The notes under the pieces were generated by a model that was not told where the DNA came from, searched no databases, and saw nothing but the letters and a program-made list of their open reading frames with translations. A stretch of DNA of 5,552 nt from Calditrichota bacterium. GTDB taxonomy: Bacteria; Calditrichota; Calditrichia; RBG-13-44-9; J075. The position numbers and the translations under genes are program-made. Numbering within the stretch: the first letter of the stretch is position 1; each line of letters opens with the position of its first letter. Positions 1 through 5,193 of the stretch are shown here, piece after piece. The stretch lies in the NCBI GenBank assembly GCA_003695285.1, contig RFIL01000311.1:1-5552 (forward strand), in the 5' to 3' direction.

Positions 1-18
1 AACCTCTATTAGGGTTTC

Positions 19-47
19 TTGGGAATTGGTTTGCATCCTTCTATAAA
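19..47 (+). promoter_or_regulatory. Candidate sigma-70-type promoter
   Basis: A TTGGGA hexamer at 19-24 (4 of 6 matches to TTGACA) is separated by exactly 17 bases from TATAAA at 42-47 (5 of 6 matches to TATAAT). It lies 55 bases upstream of the start codon at 103 and would give a leader of roughly 45-50 bases. The call rests on consensus matching alone in AT-rich DNA. A + strand reading frame open from the left edge to a stop at 66-68 overlaps it. If that is the tail of an upstream gene, the promoter would sit inside coding sequence. Confidence 0.35.
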
Positions 48-102
48 AATGATAAATTAAATTCTTAATGTGAATGTTTACCAATCAGCGGAGTAATGGT
101 GT

Positions 103-567
103 ATGAGGGTATATTTAGCAGGAGCTATGGAACATGCCCCCGATGGTGGGAAAGCATGGCGAGAGCAACTTACCCCTTTTTTGACTCAAACCTTGAAGCA
201 TACTGTCTTTAATCCCTGTGTGGAAGAAAGCAAGATATTAACCCCGGAAGAGTCGCGGTATTTCCGGAGGTGGAAATCGGAAGATTTAAACCGATTTCGC
301 AAAACGGTCCGCAAACTCATTGAAAAGGACTTAAATACATTATTAAATGAAATCGATTATGTCATATGCTACTGGGATCAGTACGTTTTAAACGGTGGTG
401 GCACACACGGGGAATTAACCATGGCCTATTTTCATAATATCCCCGTGTATATGGTAACCCCTTTTCCGCTGGATCAGATTAGTAGCTGGATTTTAGGATG
501 TACCACTGAAGTGTTTTCTAATTTTGAGGATTTAAAATCTTTTTTGCATCAAAAATATTCCGGTTAG
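103..567 (+). CDS. Nucleoside 2-deoxyribosyltransferase-like protein
   Basis: The 154-residue soluble protein has the layout of the nucleoside 2-deoxyribosyltransferase fold, whose members cleave or exchange the N-glycosidic bond of (deoxy)nucleosides or nucleotides. Visible marks are an opening beta strand VYLAG (residues 3-7), FNP (36-38), an IDYVI strand with Asp85 (84-88), and GGGTHGELTMAY (98-109). In that last motif Glu104 sits where the family's nucleophilic glutamate sits, followed by the usual helix and a hydrophobic strand PVYMV (114-118). Residues about 41-80 form a charged helical segment that I do not recognise as part of the classical lactobacillal enzyme, so the substrate cannot be assigned. 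It could be a salvage enzyme, a nucleotide hydrolase, or a related regulatory protein. The ATG start has GGAG at 90-93, nine bases upstream. There is no signal peptide or membrane segment. The next gene is 139 bases away and unrelated, so the neighbourhood says nothing about function. Confidence 0.75.
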   Translation: MRVYLAGAMEHAPDGGKAWREQLTPFLTQTLKHTVFNPCVEESKILTPEESRYFRRWKSEDLNRFRKTVRKLIEKDLNTLLNEIDYVICYWDQYVLNGGGTHGELTMAYFHNIPVYMVTPFPLDQISSWILGCTTEVFSNFEDLKSFLHQKYSG

Positions 568-573
568 AAGAAC

Positions 574-592
574 AGCTTGAAAAAAGCTTTTT
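574..592 (+). terminator. Weak possible intrinsic terminator
   Basis: Seven bases after the deoxyribosyltransferase-like gene, AGCTT (574-578) can pair with AAGCT (584-588) across a five-base loop, and four T residues follow (589-592). The stem is short and has only two GC pairs, so termination would be inefficient at best. It may be a chance hairpin in AT-rich DNA. Confidence 0.25.
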
Positions 593-688
593 ATATTGTT
601 TTTTGAATCCTTATATTTCTGACTACGATTTGTAGGAGTTGTGGATAAATTTTTGTAATCGATAGGATTATAAGCGTATTGGAAACCT

Positions 689-698
689 GAGGTAAGGA
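689..698 (+). promoter_or_regulatory. Ribosome-binding site of nuoI
   Basis: The purine-rich run GAGGTAAGGA contains AAGGA at 694-698, eight bases from the ATG at 707. This fixes the nuoI start and agrees with the normal length of the protein. Confidence 0.7.
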
Positions 699-706
699 AT
701 CACAAG

Positions 707-1246
707 ATGATAGGCGTAAAAAAGTTAACGATACCCAAAATGACCTGGACGGAGAGAATCTATTTACCAAACATCTTAAAAGGTCTGGGCATCACCGGTC
801 GGCATATTCCCAAGAAAAAATTTACGGTACAATATCCTGAGGAGAAGTGGGTTCCTCGACCAGGATATCGCGGTGCTCATCGCTTAAACAAGGATGAACA
901 GGGGCGTATCAAGTGTGTGGCCTGTGAAATGTGTTCGGCAGCCTGTCCCGCAAAATGCATTCACATTGTCGGTGGCGTCTCTCCCTGGGATGATCGGGAA
1001 AAATATCCGGTGGTATTTGAGATTGATATGCTCCGATGTATTTACTGTGGGATGTGTGAAGAAGCCTGCCCCAGAGAAGCCATAGAATTAACACAGGTCT
1101 ATGATTTTGCCGCTTATAGCCGGGCGGATCTGGTCTGGAATAAAGAAAAATTACTGGAAATGTTTGAGCTCACCAAAAACAATGATTATTATGAAACTCG
1201 GGTTCAGAAGCCCATCAAAACCTCTGATGTGACTCCGGAGGGATAA
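707..1246 (+). CDS. nuoI: NADH-quinone oxidoreductase subunit I (NuoI)
   Basis: This ferredoxin-like subunit of respiratory complex I carries clusters N6a and N6b. It passes electrons from the peripheral arm to NuoB next to the quinone site, at the cytoplasmic face of the inner membrane. Two [4Fe-4S] motifs are complete: Cys70, 73, 76 and 80 followed by Pro81, and Cys111, 114, 117 and 121 followed by Pro122. Arg55-Gly56 and the KCVACEMC stretch (69-76) match the NuoI signature, as does the PWDDREKYPVVFEID segment between the clusters. The length of 179 residues is close to the 180 of Escherichia coli NuoI. The N-terminal 30 residues fit the amphipathic helix that lies on the membrane arm. The C-terminal tail (about 150-179) is charged and variable. 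No other nuo gene is in the window, and a strong terminator follows, so nuoI is transcribed apart from at least its downstream neighbours. A ferredoxin serving a hydrogenase or Fpo-type complex is possible, but the motif spacing favours NuoI. Confidence 0.92.
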   Translation: MIGVKKLTIPKMTWTERIYLPNILKGLGITGRHIPKKKFTVQYPEEKWVPRPGYRGAHRLNKDEQGRIKCVACEMCSAACPAKCIHIVGGVSPWDDREKYPVVFEIDMLRCIYCGMCEEACPREAIELTQVYDFAAYSRADLVWNKEKLLEMFELTKNNDYYETRVQKPIKTSDVTPEG

Positions 1247-1267
1247 TCTGAAGGAGCAATATTTTTT

Positions 1268-1299
1268 AAAGCCGGATATCTCTTTATCCGGCTTTTTTT
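1268..1299 (+). terminator. Strong intrinsic (Rho-independent) terminator after nuoI
   Basis: An 11-bp perfect stem pairs AAAGCCGGATA (1268-1278) with TATCCGGCTTT (1285-1295), across a six-base loop. It ends in seven consecutive T residues (1293-1299), with four more Ts after one G. It begins 21 bases after the nuoI stop codon. The A/T content on the left side could give weak termination from the other strand, but no minus-strand gene is visible nearby. Confidence 0.93.
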
Positions 1300-1385
1300 G
1301 TTTTGATCCATTTTAATCCCGCTATAAATTAGTTTACCCTCATCGGGGAGTGTAATGAATACCTTTTTTTATGAAGATATTCTTG

Positions 1386-1425
1386 TTTTTAGACGCAAGT
1401 TTCGCTGATAAATGGAGTCTAAAAA
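1386..1425. repeat. Inverted repeat upstream of the STAS gene
   Basis: TTTTTAGAC (1386-1394) is exactly matched by its reverse complement GTCTAAAAA (1417-1425), with 22 bases between. The repeat ends 33 bases before the STAS start codon. It could be an operator for a dimeric regulator or a long-loop hairpin in the leader. No T-tract follows, so it is not a terminator. The arms are mostly A/T, so chance cannot be excluded. The rest of the 1300-1458 gap holds a TATAAA box (1323-1328) without a good -35 partner, and one very short reading frame. Confidence 0.4.
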
Positions 1426-1458
1426 ATAGTACGTTAAACTAAAGCAAAATGAGTTATC

Positions 1459-1806
1459 ATGGCACTTTCATATTCGACATCGAAAAAGGACGAGTTGTTA
1501 ATTTTTACCATTAATACCGAGACGATCAACCAGGCTAATCAAGGGGAACTGAAAGAAGCAATTGTGATGGAATTTTCAGAAGATTGTGAGCATTTAATAG
1601 TGGATTTAAGCAACGTCAGGGAGATGGATAGTTCGGGATTAGGTGTGTTACTCTTTGGGAAACGATTGGCTCACAGCCGAAATGGAGAAATGTTCCTGGT
1701 GGGAGTCGCCCCGAACATTGAAAACATGATGAAAATTGCCCAACTTTCTCGCTCATTTGATTTTTTTGATACGGTGGATGAAGCCATCTCCTCACTCCAG
1801 GAATGA
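1459..1806 (+). CDS. STAS-domain protein, anti-sigma-factor antagonist type
   Basis: The 115-residue protein is a single STAS domain like SpoIIAA and RsbV of Bacillus. Those proteins bind an anti-sigma kinase and release the sigma factor when unphosphorylated. Visible elements are the first beta strand LLIFTI (13-18), the central strand HLIVDLSNV (45-53), and the signature MDSSGLGVLLFGKR (56-69). Ser58, with adjacent Ser59, stands where the family is phosphorylated. The family's third strand FLVGV (79-83) and a C-terminal helix (about 104-114) follow. Length is normal for the family. The start is supported by domain length more than by the ribosome-binding site, since only a weak TGAG lies close upstream. 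No cognate kinase, PP2C phosphatase or sigma factor is in the window, so the partner is unknown. In many Gram-negative bacteria such proteins act in GigA/BtrV-like partner-switching systems. The next gene starts 106 bases later and is functionally unrelated. Confidence 0.88.
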   Translation: MALSYSTSKKDELLIFTINTETINQANQGELKEAIVMEFSEDCEHLIVDLSNVREMDSSGLGVLLFGKRLAHSRNGEMFLVGVAPNIENMMKIAQLSRSFDFFDTVDEAISSLQE

Positions 1807-1912
1807 ACCATTTCCAGGACAATACGTAAGATAAGCATCGGAAACAGCCCTGGAAGAACAACGATTCCGGGGAGGGCGTGGATTACCGGAAAAAGGGTTG
1901 GTTGTTGTACCC

Positions 1913-2857
1913 ATGAAAAAAACAGAACGGAACATTTATATAATTGCGTTTTTAATTTCGCTACTCTTTCATGTTCTTTTACTCTTCTTGTTAGGGGTTT
2001 GGGATATCTTCACAACTCCTCTGGAAGCCAGTCAAATAGAAGAGAGCAACCCCATTGTGCTGGAGTTTGAAGAACCGGAACAGACTCCCCCGCCACCTCA
2101 GGAATCGCAACCCGAACCTGAACAACCACCTCCCCTACCTCCTAAATTGTACCAGGTGGTAGAAAATCCCAATGCTGATGAAGTTAACCCGGATGAAACT
2201 GCTTTGCTGGCGGAACATTCCTCTCGGGCAGCTGCTCCGGAAACTCAAACGTCAGGGGGAGATATTGCTTCCCAGGATGAGCAAGAACCCGAAAAAATTG
2301 AGGATTTTGTGCCTGATGAACAGGAATCCTCTTCCCGGGATATGTCTGACGAATTAGAAAATTATTCCGGTGAGGAACTCATCTCCCAATATAAGCCACA
2401 ACGAACTTTTTCTAAAAAACTCATAGGTGAAAGCACCTCTCGGAGCAACCAGAAAAAAGCCAAGGAAGACGTTTCACCGTTATCTTCCAGAGAATTTCAG
2501 GCGGATTTAATTGGTGAAATGCGAATGAGTACCTATGCCTGGGATTGGGCCCCCTGGTGGAAAGCTTTCGAACGAAAAATTTTGCATCACTGGTATGCTC
2601 CCACTGCCTGGCAAATGGGGTTGATCAGCGGTTATACCTATGTAAAAATACGTGTGAATCAGAAGGGGGAGTTAATGTCTTATGAAGTTCTAAAACATGT
2701 TGGTCATGAATCTCTAAAGACCAGCAGTATCAATGCATTGGAAAGTGTTTTTCCCTTCAAAGCGCTACCCCCGGATTTTCCCGAAGACTTTCTGGAAATT
2801 AAGTTCGTGATGATCTATCCGGACTTGAAGGAACTATTTCGCCGTCACTCTCAGTAA
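1913..2857 (+). CDS. tonB: TonB-like energy transducer
   Basis: This 314-residue inner-membrane protein would carry proton-motive energy from ExbB/ExbD across the periplasm to outer-membrane receptors. A short cytoplasmic N-terminus is followed by one membrane segment (about 8-29) with Ser16 and His20, the SxxxH pair of the E. coli TonB anchor, at identical numbering. That match supports ATG 1913 over the in-frame TTG at 1898. A proline-rich stretch (55-77) and a long acidic, low-complexity stalk (about 78-190) span the periplasm. The C-terminal domain (about 205-303) has the TonB/TolA-type layout: a Trp-rich helix with HHWYAP (225-230), a GYTYVKIRVNQKGEL strand pair (240-254), a helix, PFKALP (281-286), and a final strand LEIKFVMIYP (294-303). 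It differs from classical TonB in lacking Lys-Pro repeats in the spacer. The exbB and exbD genes follow, which strengthens the assignment. No TolB or Pal gene is seen, so a TolA role is less likely but not excluded. No Shine-Dalgarno sits at normal distance. Confidence 0.82.
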   Translation: MKKTERNIYIIAFLISLLFHVLLLFLLGVWDIFTTPLEASQIEESNPIVLEFEEPEQTPPPPQESQPEPEQPPPLPPKLYQVVENPNADEVNPDETALLAEHSSRAAAPETQTSGGDIASQDEQEPEKIEDFVPDEQESSSRDMSDELENYSGEELISQYKPQRTFSKKLIGESTSRSNQKKAKEDVSPLSSREFQADLIGEMRMSTYAWDWAPWWKAFERKILHHWYAPTAWQMGLISGYTYVKIRVNQKGELMSYEVLKHVGHESLKTSSINALESVFPFKALPPDFPEDFLEIKFVMIYPDLKELFRRHSQ

Positions 2858-2893
2858 GGGAAGAAATTATTATCATGAAACGCCCCAATATTT

Positions 2894-2923
2894 TTGACAA
2901 TAGTTAAATGAGCTTAATAAACA
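2894..2923 (+). promoter_or_regulatory. Possible promoter for exbB-exbD-holB
   Basis: A perfect -35 hexamer TTGACA (2894-2899) lies in the 127-base gap before exbB. The best -10 partner at normal spacing is only TAAACA (2918-2923, 18-base spacer, 3 of 6 matches), so the site is weak or atypical. There is no terminator between the TonB gene and exbB, so read-through from upstream is equally possible. Confidence 0.3.
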
Positions 2924-2984
2924 TCCATGACTTTTACAAGATTATGGAAGATGTTAACTAACCCAATGGGAATGGATAATCGAA

Positions 2985-3632
2985 ATGCTTGAATTATTTC
3001 AAAAAGGTGGAATTATGATGTACCCGCTGGTGTTAAGTTCCTTAATTGCACTGGCGGTTATCGTAGAACGGCTGTGGTCGCAACGCCGGAAGAAAATTTT
3101 AATTCCGGAAATTATTGCTGTATTGGAACAAGTAAAAAAATTGGACGATCTGAATTTAGCTTATGAGGTTGCCCGGAAATTCAATGGGCCATTTTCGGAA
3201 ATTGTGAAGGCTTGCCTGGAAAATAGTGATTTACCTCCTGCTGAACTTCGCAACACCATTGAAGATGAAGGTCGCCAGCAGGTAAGGTATTTAACCCGGG
3301 GATTGGGAGTGTTGGAAACAATCGCTGCTATTGCCCCTTTGTTAGGATTGTTGGGTACTGTGATTGGTATGATCGAAGTCTTTAACGTCATTCAACAACT
3401 GGGAGTGGGGCAGGCTAAAGCATTGTCAGGGGGTATCTCCGAAGCATTGATTACCACTGCTACCGGTCTAATTATTGGAATTCCTTCTTTGATCGCCTAT
3501 AATTTTTTTAGCAGCCGTTCACAAAATTTAATTCTGGATATAGAAAAATTTACTCTTTTACTCCTGAATAAAATTATCCGTCTCCAGTCTAAAGGAGAAG
3601 AAGTCGAACAGATAAACTTTCGAGCCCAATGA
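2985..3632 (+). CDS. exbB: ExbB/TolQ/MotA-family proton channel subunit
   Basis: The 215-residue polytopic inner-membrane protein forms, with ExbD, the proton-driven motor that energises TonB. Three membrane segments are visible: about 11-30, 108-134 and 150-174. A large cytoplasmic loop (31-107) lies between the first two. GLLGTVIGM (121-129) carries Thr125, aligned with E. coli ExbB Thr148. GGISEALITTATGL (149-162) carries Glu153 and Thr158, aligned with Glu176 and Thr181; these line the channel. The opening KGGIMMYPL (7-15) and the ERL after helix 1 (28-30) are typical of the family, which supports ATG 2985. An AAGGTGG run (3003-3009) could serve the internal ATGs at 3015/3018, but it encodes the conserved Lys-Gly-Gly, so I treat it as coding. 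Its stop codon overlaps the exbD start (ATGA). TolQ is the alternative, but no TolB or Pal gene accompanies it. Confidence 0.93.
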   Translation: MLELFQKGGIMMYPLVLSSLIALAVIVERLWSQRRKKILIPEIIAVLEQVKKLDDLNLAYEVARKFNGPFSEIVKACLENSDLPPAELRNTIEDEGRQQVRYLTRGLGVLETIAAIAPLLGLLGTVIGMIEVFNVIQQLGVGQAKALSGGISEALITTATGLIIGIPSLIAYNFFSSRSQNLILDIEKFTLLLLNKIIRLQSKGEEVEQINFRAQ

Positions 3633-4027
3633 AACTGATAGATTTAAAACCACGACGAGTGATTTTAAACATCACTCCTCTGGTAGATGTATTGTTTATT
3701 TTAATTATCTTCTTTACCGTTTCCTCCACTTTTCTGGAACAGCCCGGGATTAAGCTGGAGCTCCCAAAAGCCGCTTCAGCAAAGCCGGAACGGGTGGAGA
3801 AGGCTGTCTTGAGTATCAGCAGTGATGAGAAAATATTTTTTCGGGGTGAGGAGATTACTCTGGAGGACCTCCCCAATGTTCTTCAGACAACTATGAAAAA
3901 CAGCCAGGATAAGAGTTTAATCATTAGTGCTGACAAAGAAACTCATCATGGGCTGGTGGTTGCGATTATGGATGTTGCTCGACAGAATGGGGTAAAAAAG
4001 TTGGTCATTTCAACCAAACCGGAATGA
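3629..4027 (+). CDS. exbD: ExbD/TolR-family proton motor subunit
   Basis: The 132-residue protein has a single membrane segment and a periplasmic domain, and partners ExbB. The N-terminus is short and basic. The NITPLVDVLFILIIFF segment (14-29) contains Asp20, the membrane aspartate of the family (Asp25 in E. coli ExbD) that is protonated during transport, and the helix ends near Val31-Ser32. The periplasmic part starts with the PGIKLELPKA motif (39-48) typical of ExbD/TolR. It then has alternating strands and helices, including LIISADKETHHGLVVAIMD (97-115), in which the ADKETHHG part is the family's usual acidic turn. The length is slightly below the 141 residues of E. coli ExbD. Its start lies inside the exbB stop (ATGA) with no Shine-Dalgarno at normal distance, so it probably depends on reinitiation after exbB. 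Its own stop overlaps the holB start in the same way. Confidence 0.93.
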   Translation: MKLIDLKPRRVILNITPLVDVLFILIIFFTVSSTFLEQPGIKLELPKAASAKPERVEKAVLSISSDEKIFFRGEEITLEDLPNVLQTTMKNSQDKSLIISADKETHHGLVVAIMDVARQNGVKKLVISTKPE

Positions 4028-5145
4028 GCGGAATGGATAAAGTTGGATTTGCACCGGAAGTTGGACATTTAGAAAATCAAATAAAGATCATTCAGAGCTG
4101 GAAACAGAAGCGCTTTCCTCATGCCTTGCTCTTTTATGGTCCTGAAGGTTGTGGTAAAGATGCCTTCGCAATTTCCGTTGCACAATTCATTAACTGCGCC
4201 TCTCCGGAGGGGATAGTAGATCGAAGTCATCCTCAATATCAAAAAATTGCCACTTTTCAGCATCCCGATGTGAAAATTGTTTTCCCCACTCCTGCTAAAA
4301 CCAACCTTAAGGAAAAGGAACTGGATGCAGCTTATGCCTCTTTGCGAGAGAATCCTTACCAGCGAGTACAATTCCCTGGGAAATCCACTTTCATCTCCAT
4401 CGATACCATTCGTGAGCTAAAAAGTGAAGCCCGGTTTAAGGTATATGAAGGGAGGAGAAAAATTTTTATTATCTCCCAGGCAGAAAAGATGCGGGTGGAA
4501 GCAGCAAATGCCCTGTTAAAACTTCTGGAAGAGCCTCCCGAAAACCTGATGCTAATTTTAACCACTTCCAGTATTTACAAAATTCTTCCCACCATCAAAT
4601 CCAGATGTCAATTATTTCGATTTCATAAATTATCACTGGAGGAAATTGAAACAATTGTGCAGCGCTACCAACCGGATGTAGACAAAGACCTCCTGCCAGT
4701 TCTTATTCGTCTTTCGGGATATAACATAAAACGTGTTTTTGATTTTTTGGATAAAGATATTCTGGAGGTTCGTGAGGCAGCTCTGGAATTCCTCAGGAAG
4801 GTTGTGTTGATACATCGCTCCCAGGAATTGCTAAAAATAGTGGAATCCTTCTCCGGTACCAAAGATCGGGAGGAAGCCCGGTTGTTGCTGTGGATGTTAT
4901 TACTCTGGTTTCAGGATATTTTATACCTGAAATACCATATCGAAGACAAAGAAAAATTGTATAATTATGATAAGCTGGATTCACTTGAAAGTTTTTACAA
5001 GTATTTGCCGAAAATGGATATCACCGCTGTGGTATGGAGCATTGAAACAGCCATGGAGCAGTTGAAAGATGTAAGGAATTTCAATCCTTTATTGATTTTA
5101 ACCGACCTGGCTATTAAACTTAATCAACACTTAAGGCAGAAGTAA
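4024..5145 (+). CDS. holB: DNA polymerase III subunit delta-prime (clamp loader)
   Basis: Delta-prime is the stator of the clamp-loader complex that opens and places the sliding clamp on primed DNA. The 373-residue protein has an AAA+ fold: HALLFYGPEGCGKD (33-46) is the P-loop, KIFIISQAEKM (146-156) occupies the Walker B region, and AANALLKLLEEPPEN (160-174) is the clearest holB signature. SRC (193-195) supplies Arg194, the arginine finger given to the neighbouring ATPase. The P-loop Ser/Thr is Asp46 and the Walker B aspartate is absent (Gln152), as expected for a non-hydrolysing subunit. The zinc module normally found after the P-loop helix is stripped: only Cys58 remains, with HPD (80-82) kept. 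A 40-residue segment (about 88-125) follows before the IDTIRELK helix (126-133). The C-terminal collar region (about 245-373) is helical and variable. The start overlaps the exbD stop; Met4 is an alternative. The length fits delta-prime better than the larger tau/gamma subunit DnaX. Confidence 0.9.
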   Translation: MSGMDKVGFAPEVGHLENQIKIIQSWKQKRFPHALLFYGPEGCGKDAFAISVAQFINCASPEGIVDRSHPQYQKIATFQHPDVKIVFPTPAKTNLKEKELDAAYASLRENPYQRVQFPGKSTFISIDTIRELKSEARFKVYEGRRKIFIISQAEKMRVEAANALLKLLEEPPENLMLILTTSSIYKILPTIKSRCQLFRFHKLSLEEIETIVQRYQPDVDKDLLPVLIRLSGYNIKRVFDFLDKDILEVREAALEFLRKVVLIHRSQELLKIVESFSGTKDREEARLLLWMLLLWFQDILYLKYHIEDKEKLYNYDKLDSLESFYKYLPKMDITAVVWSIETAMEQLKDVRNFNPLLILTDLAIKLNQHLRQK

Positions 5146-5180
5146 AAATAATTCAATGTCTTAAGTAAGGTCAGTTTAGA

Positions 5181-5186
5181 TAGGAG
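5181..5186 (+). promoter_or_regulatory. Ribosome-binding site of the ricT-family gene
   Basis: TAGGAG lies seven bases from the ATG at 5194, the cleanest Shine-Dalgarno in the window. Together with the 48-base gap after holB, it indicates that this gene is translated independently of holB even if co-transcribed. Confidence 0.75.
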
Positions 5187-5193
5187 CACTGTT

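Noticed and set aside
1..36. Start of a divergent minus-strand gene (ATG at 36, reading leftwards)
   Set aside because: Only 12 codons are visible and the GAAGG run directly touches the ATG, so ribosome-binding spacing is wrong.
1..68. Tail of an upstream + strand gene (open frame from the left edge to TAA at 66-68, 22 codons)
   Set aside because: Too short to recognise and it overlaps a promoter-like sequence. It cannot be told from chance without sequence to the left.
103..567. Part of a defence island or prophage
   Set aside because: A deoxyribosyltransferase-like fold alone is not evidence. No integrase, restriction, toxin or phage structural gene is in the window.
909..1094. Minus-strand and alternate-frame open frames inside nuoI, exbB, exbD and holB
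   Set aside because: They are shadows of strongly recognisable genes, with no family resemblance and no ribosome-binding sites of note.
1878..1916. GTG-started 12-codon leader overlapping the TonB start by ATGA
   Set aside because: The GGAGGG run ends only one base before the GTG, too close for initiation, and a GTG start is weak.
3015..3020. Internal ATG-ATG as the true exbB start, because AAGGTGG precedes it
   Set aside because: The purine run encodes the conserved Lys-Gly-Gly of the ExbB N-terminus. Starting here would remove family-typical residues.
2985..4027. Tol-Pal system (tolQ-tolR-tolA)
   Set aside because: There is no TolB or Pal gene, and the SxxxH anchor of the preceding transducer and the gene set fit TonB/ExbB/ExbD better. 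It is not fully excluded.
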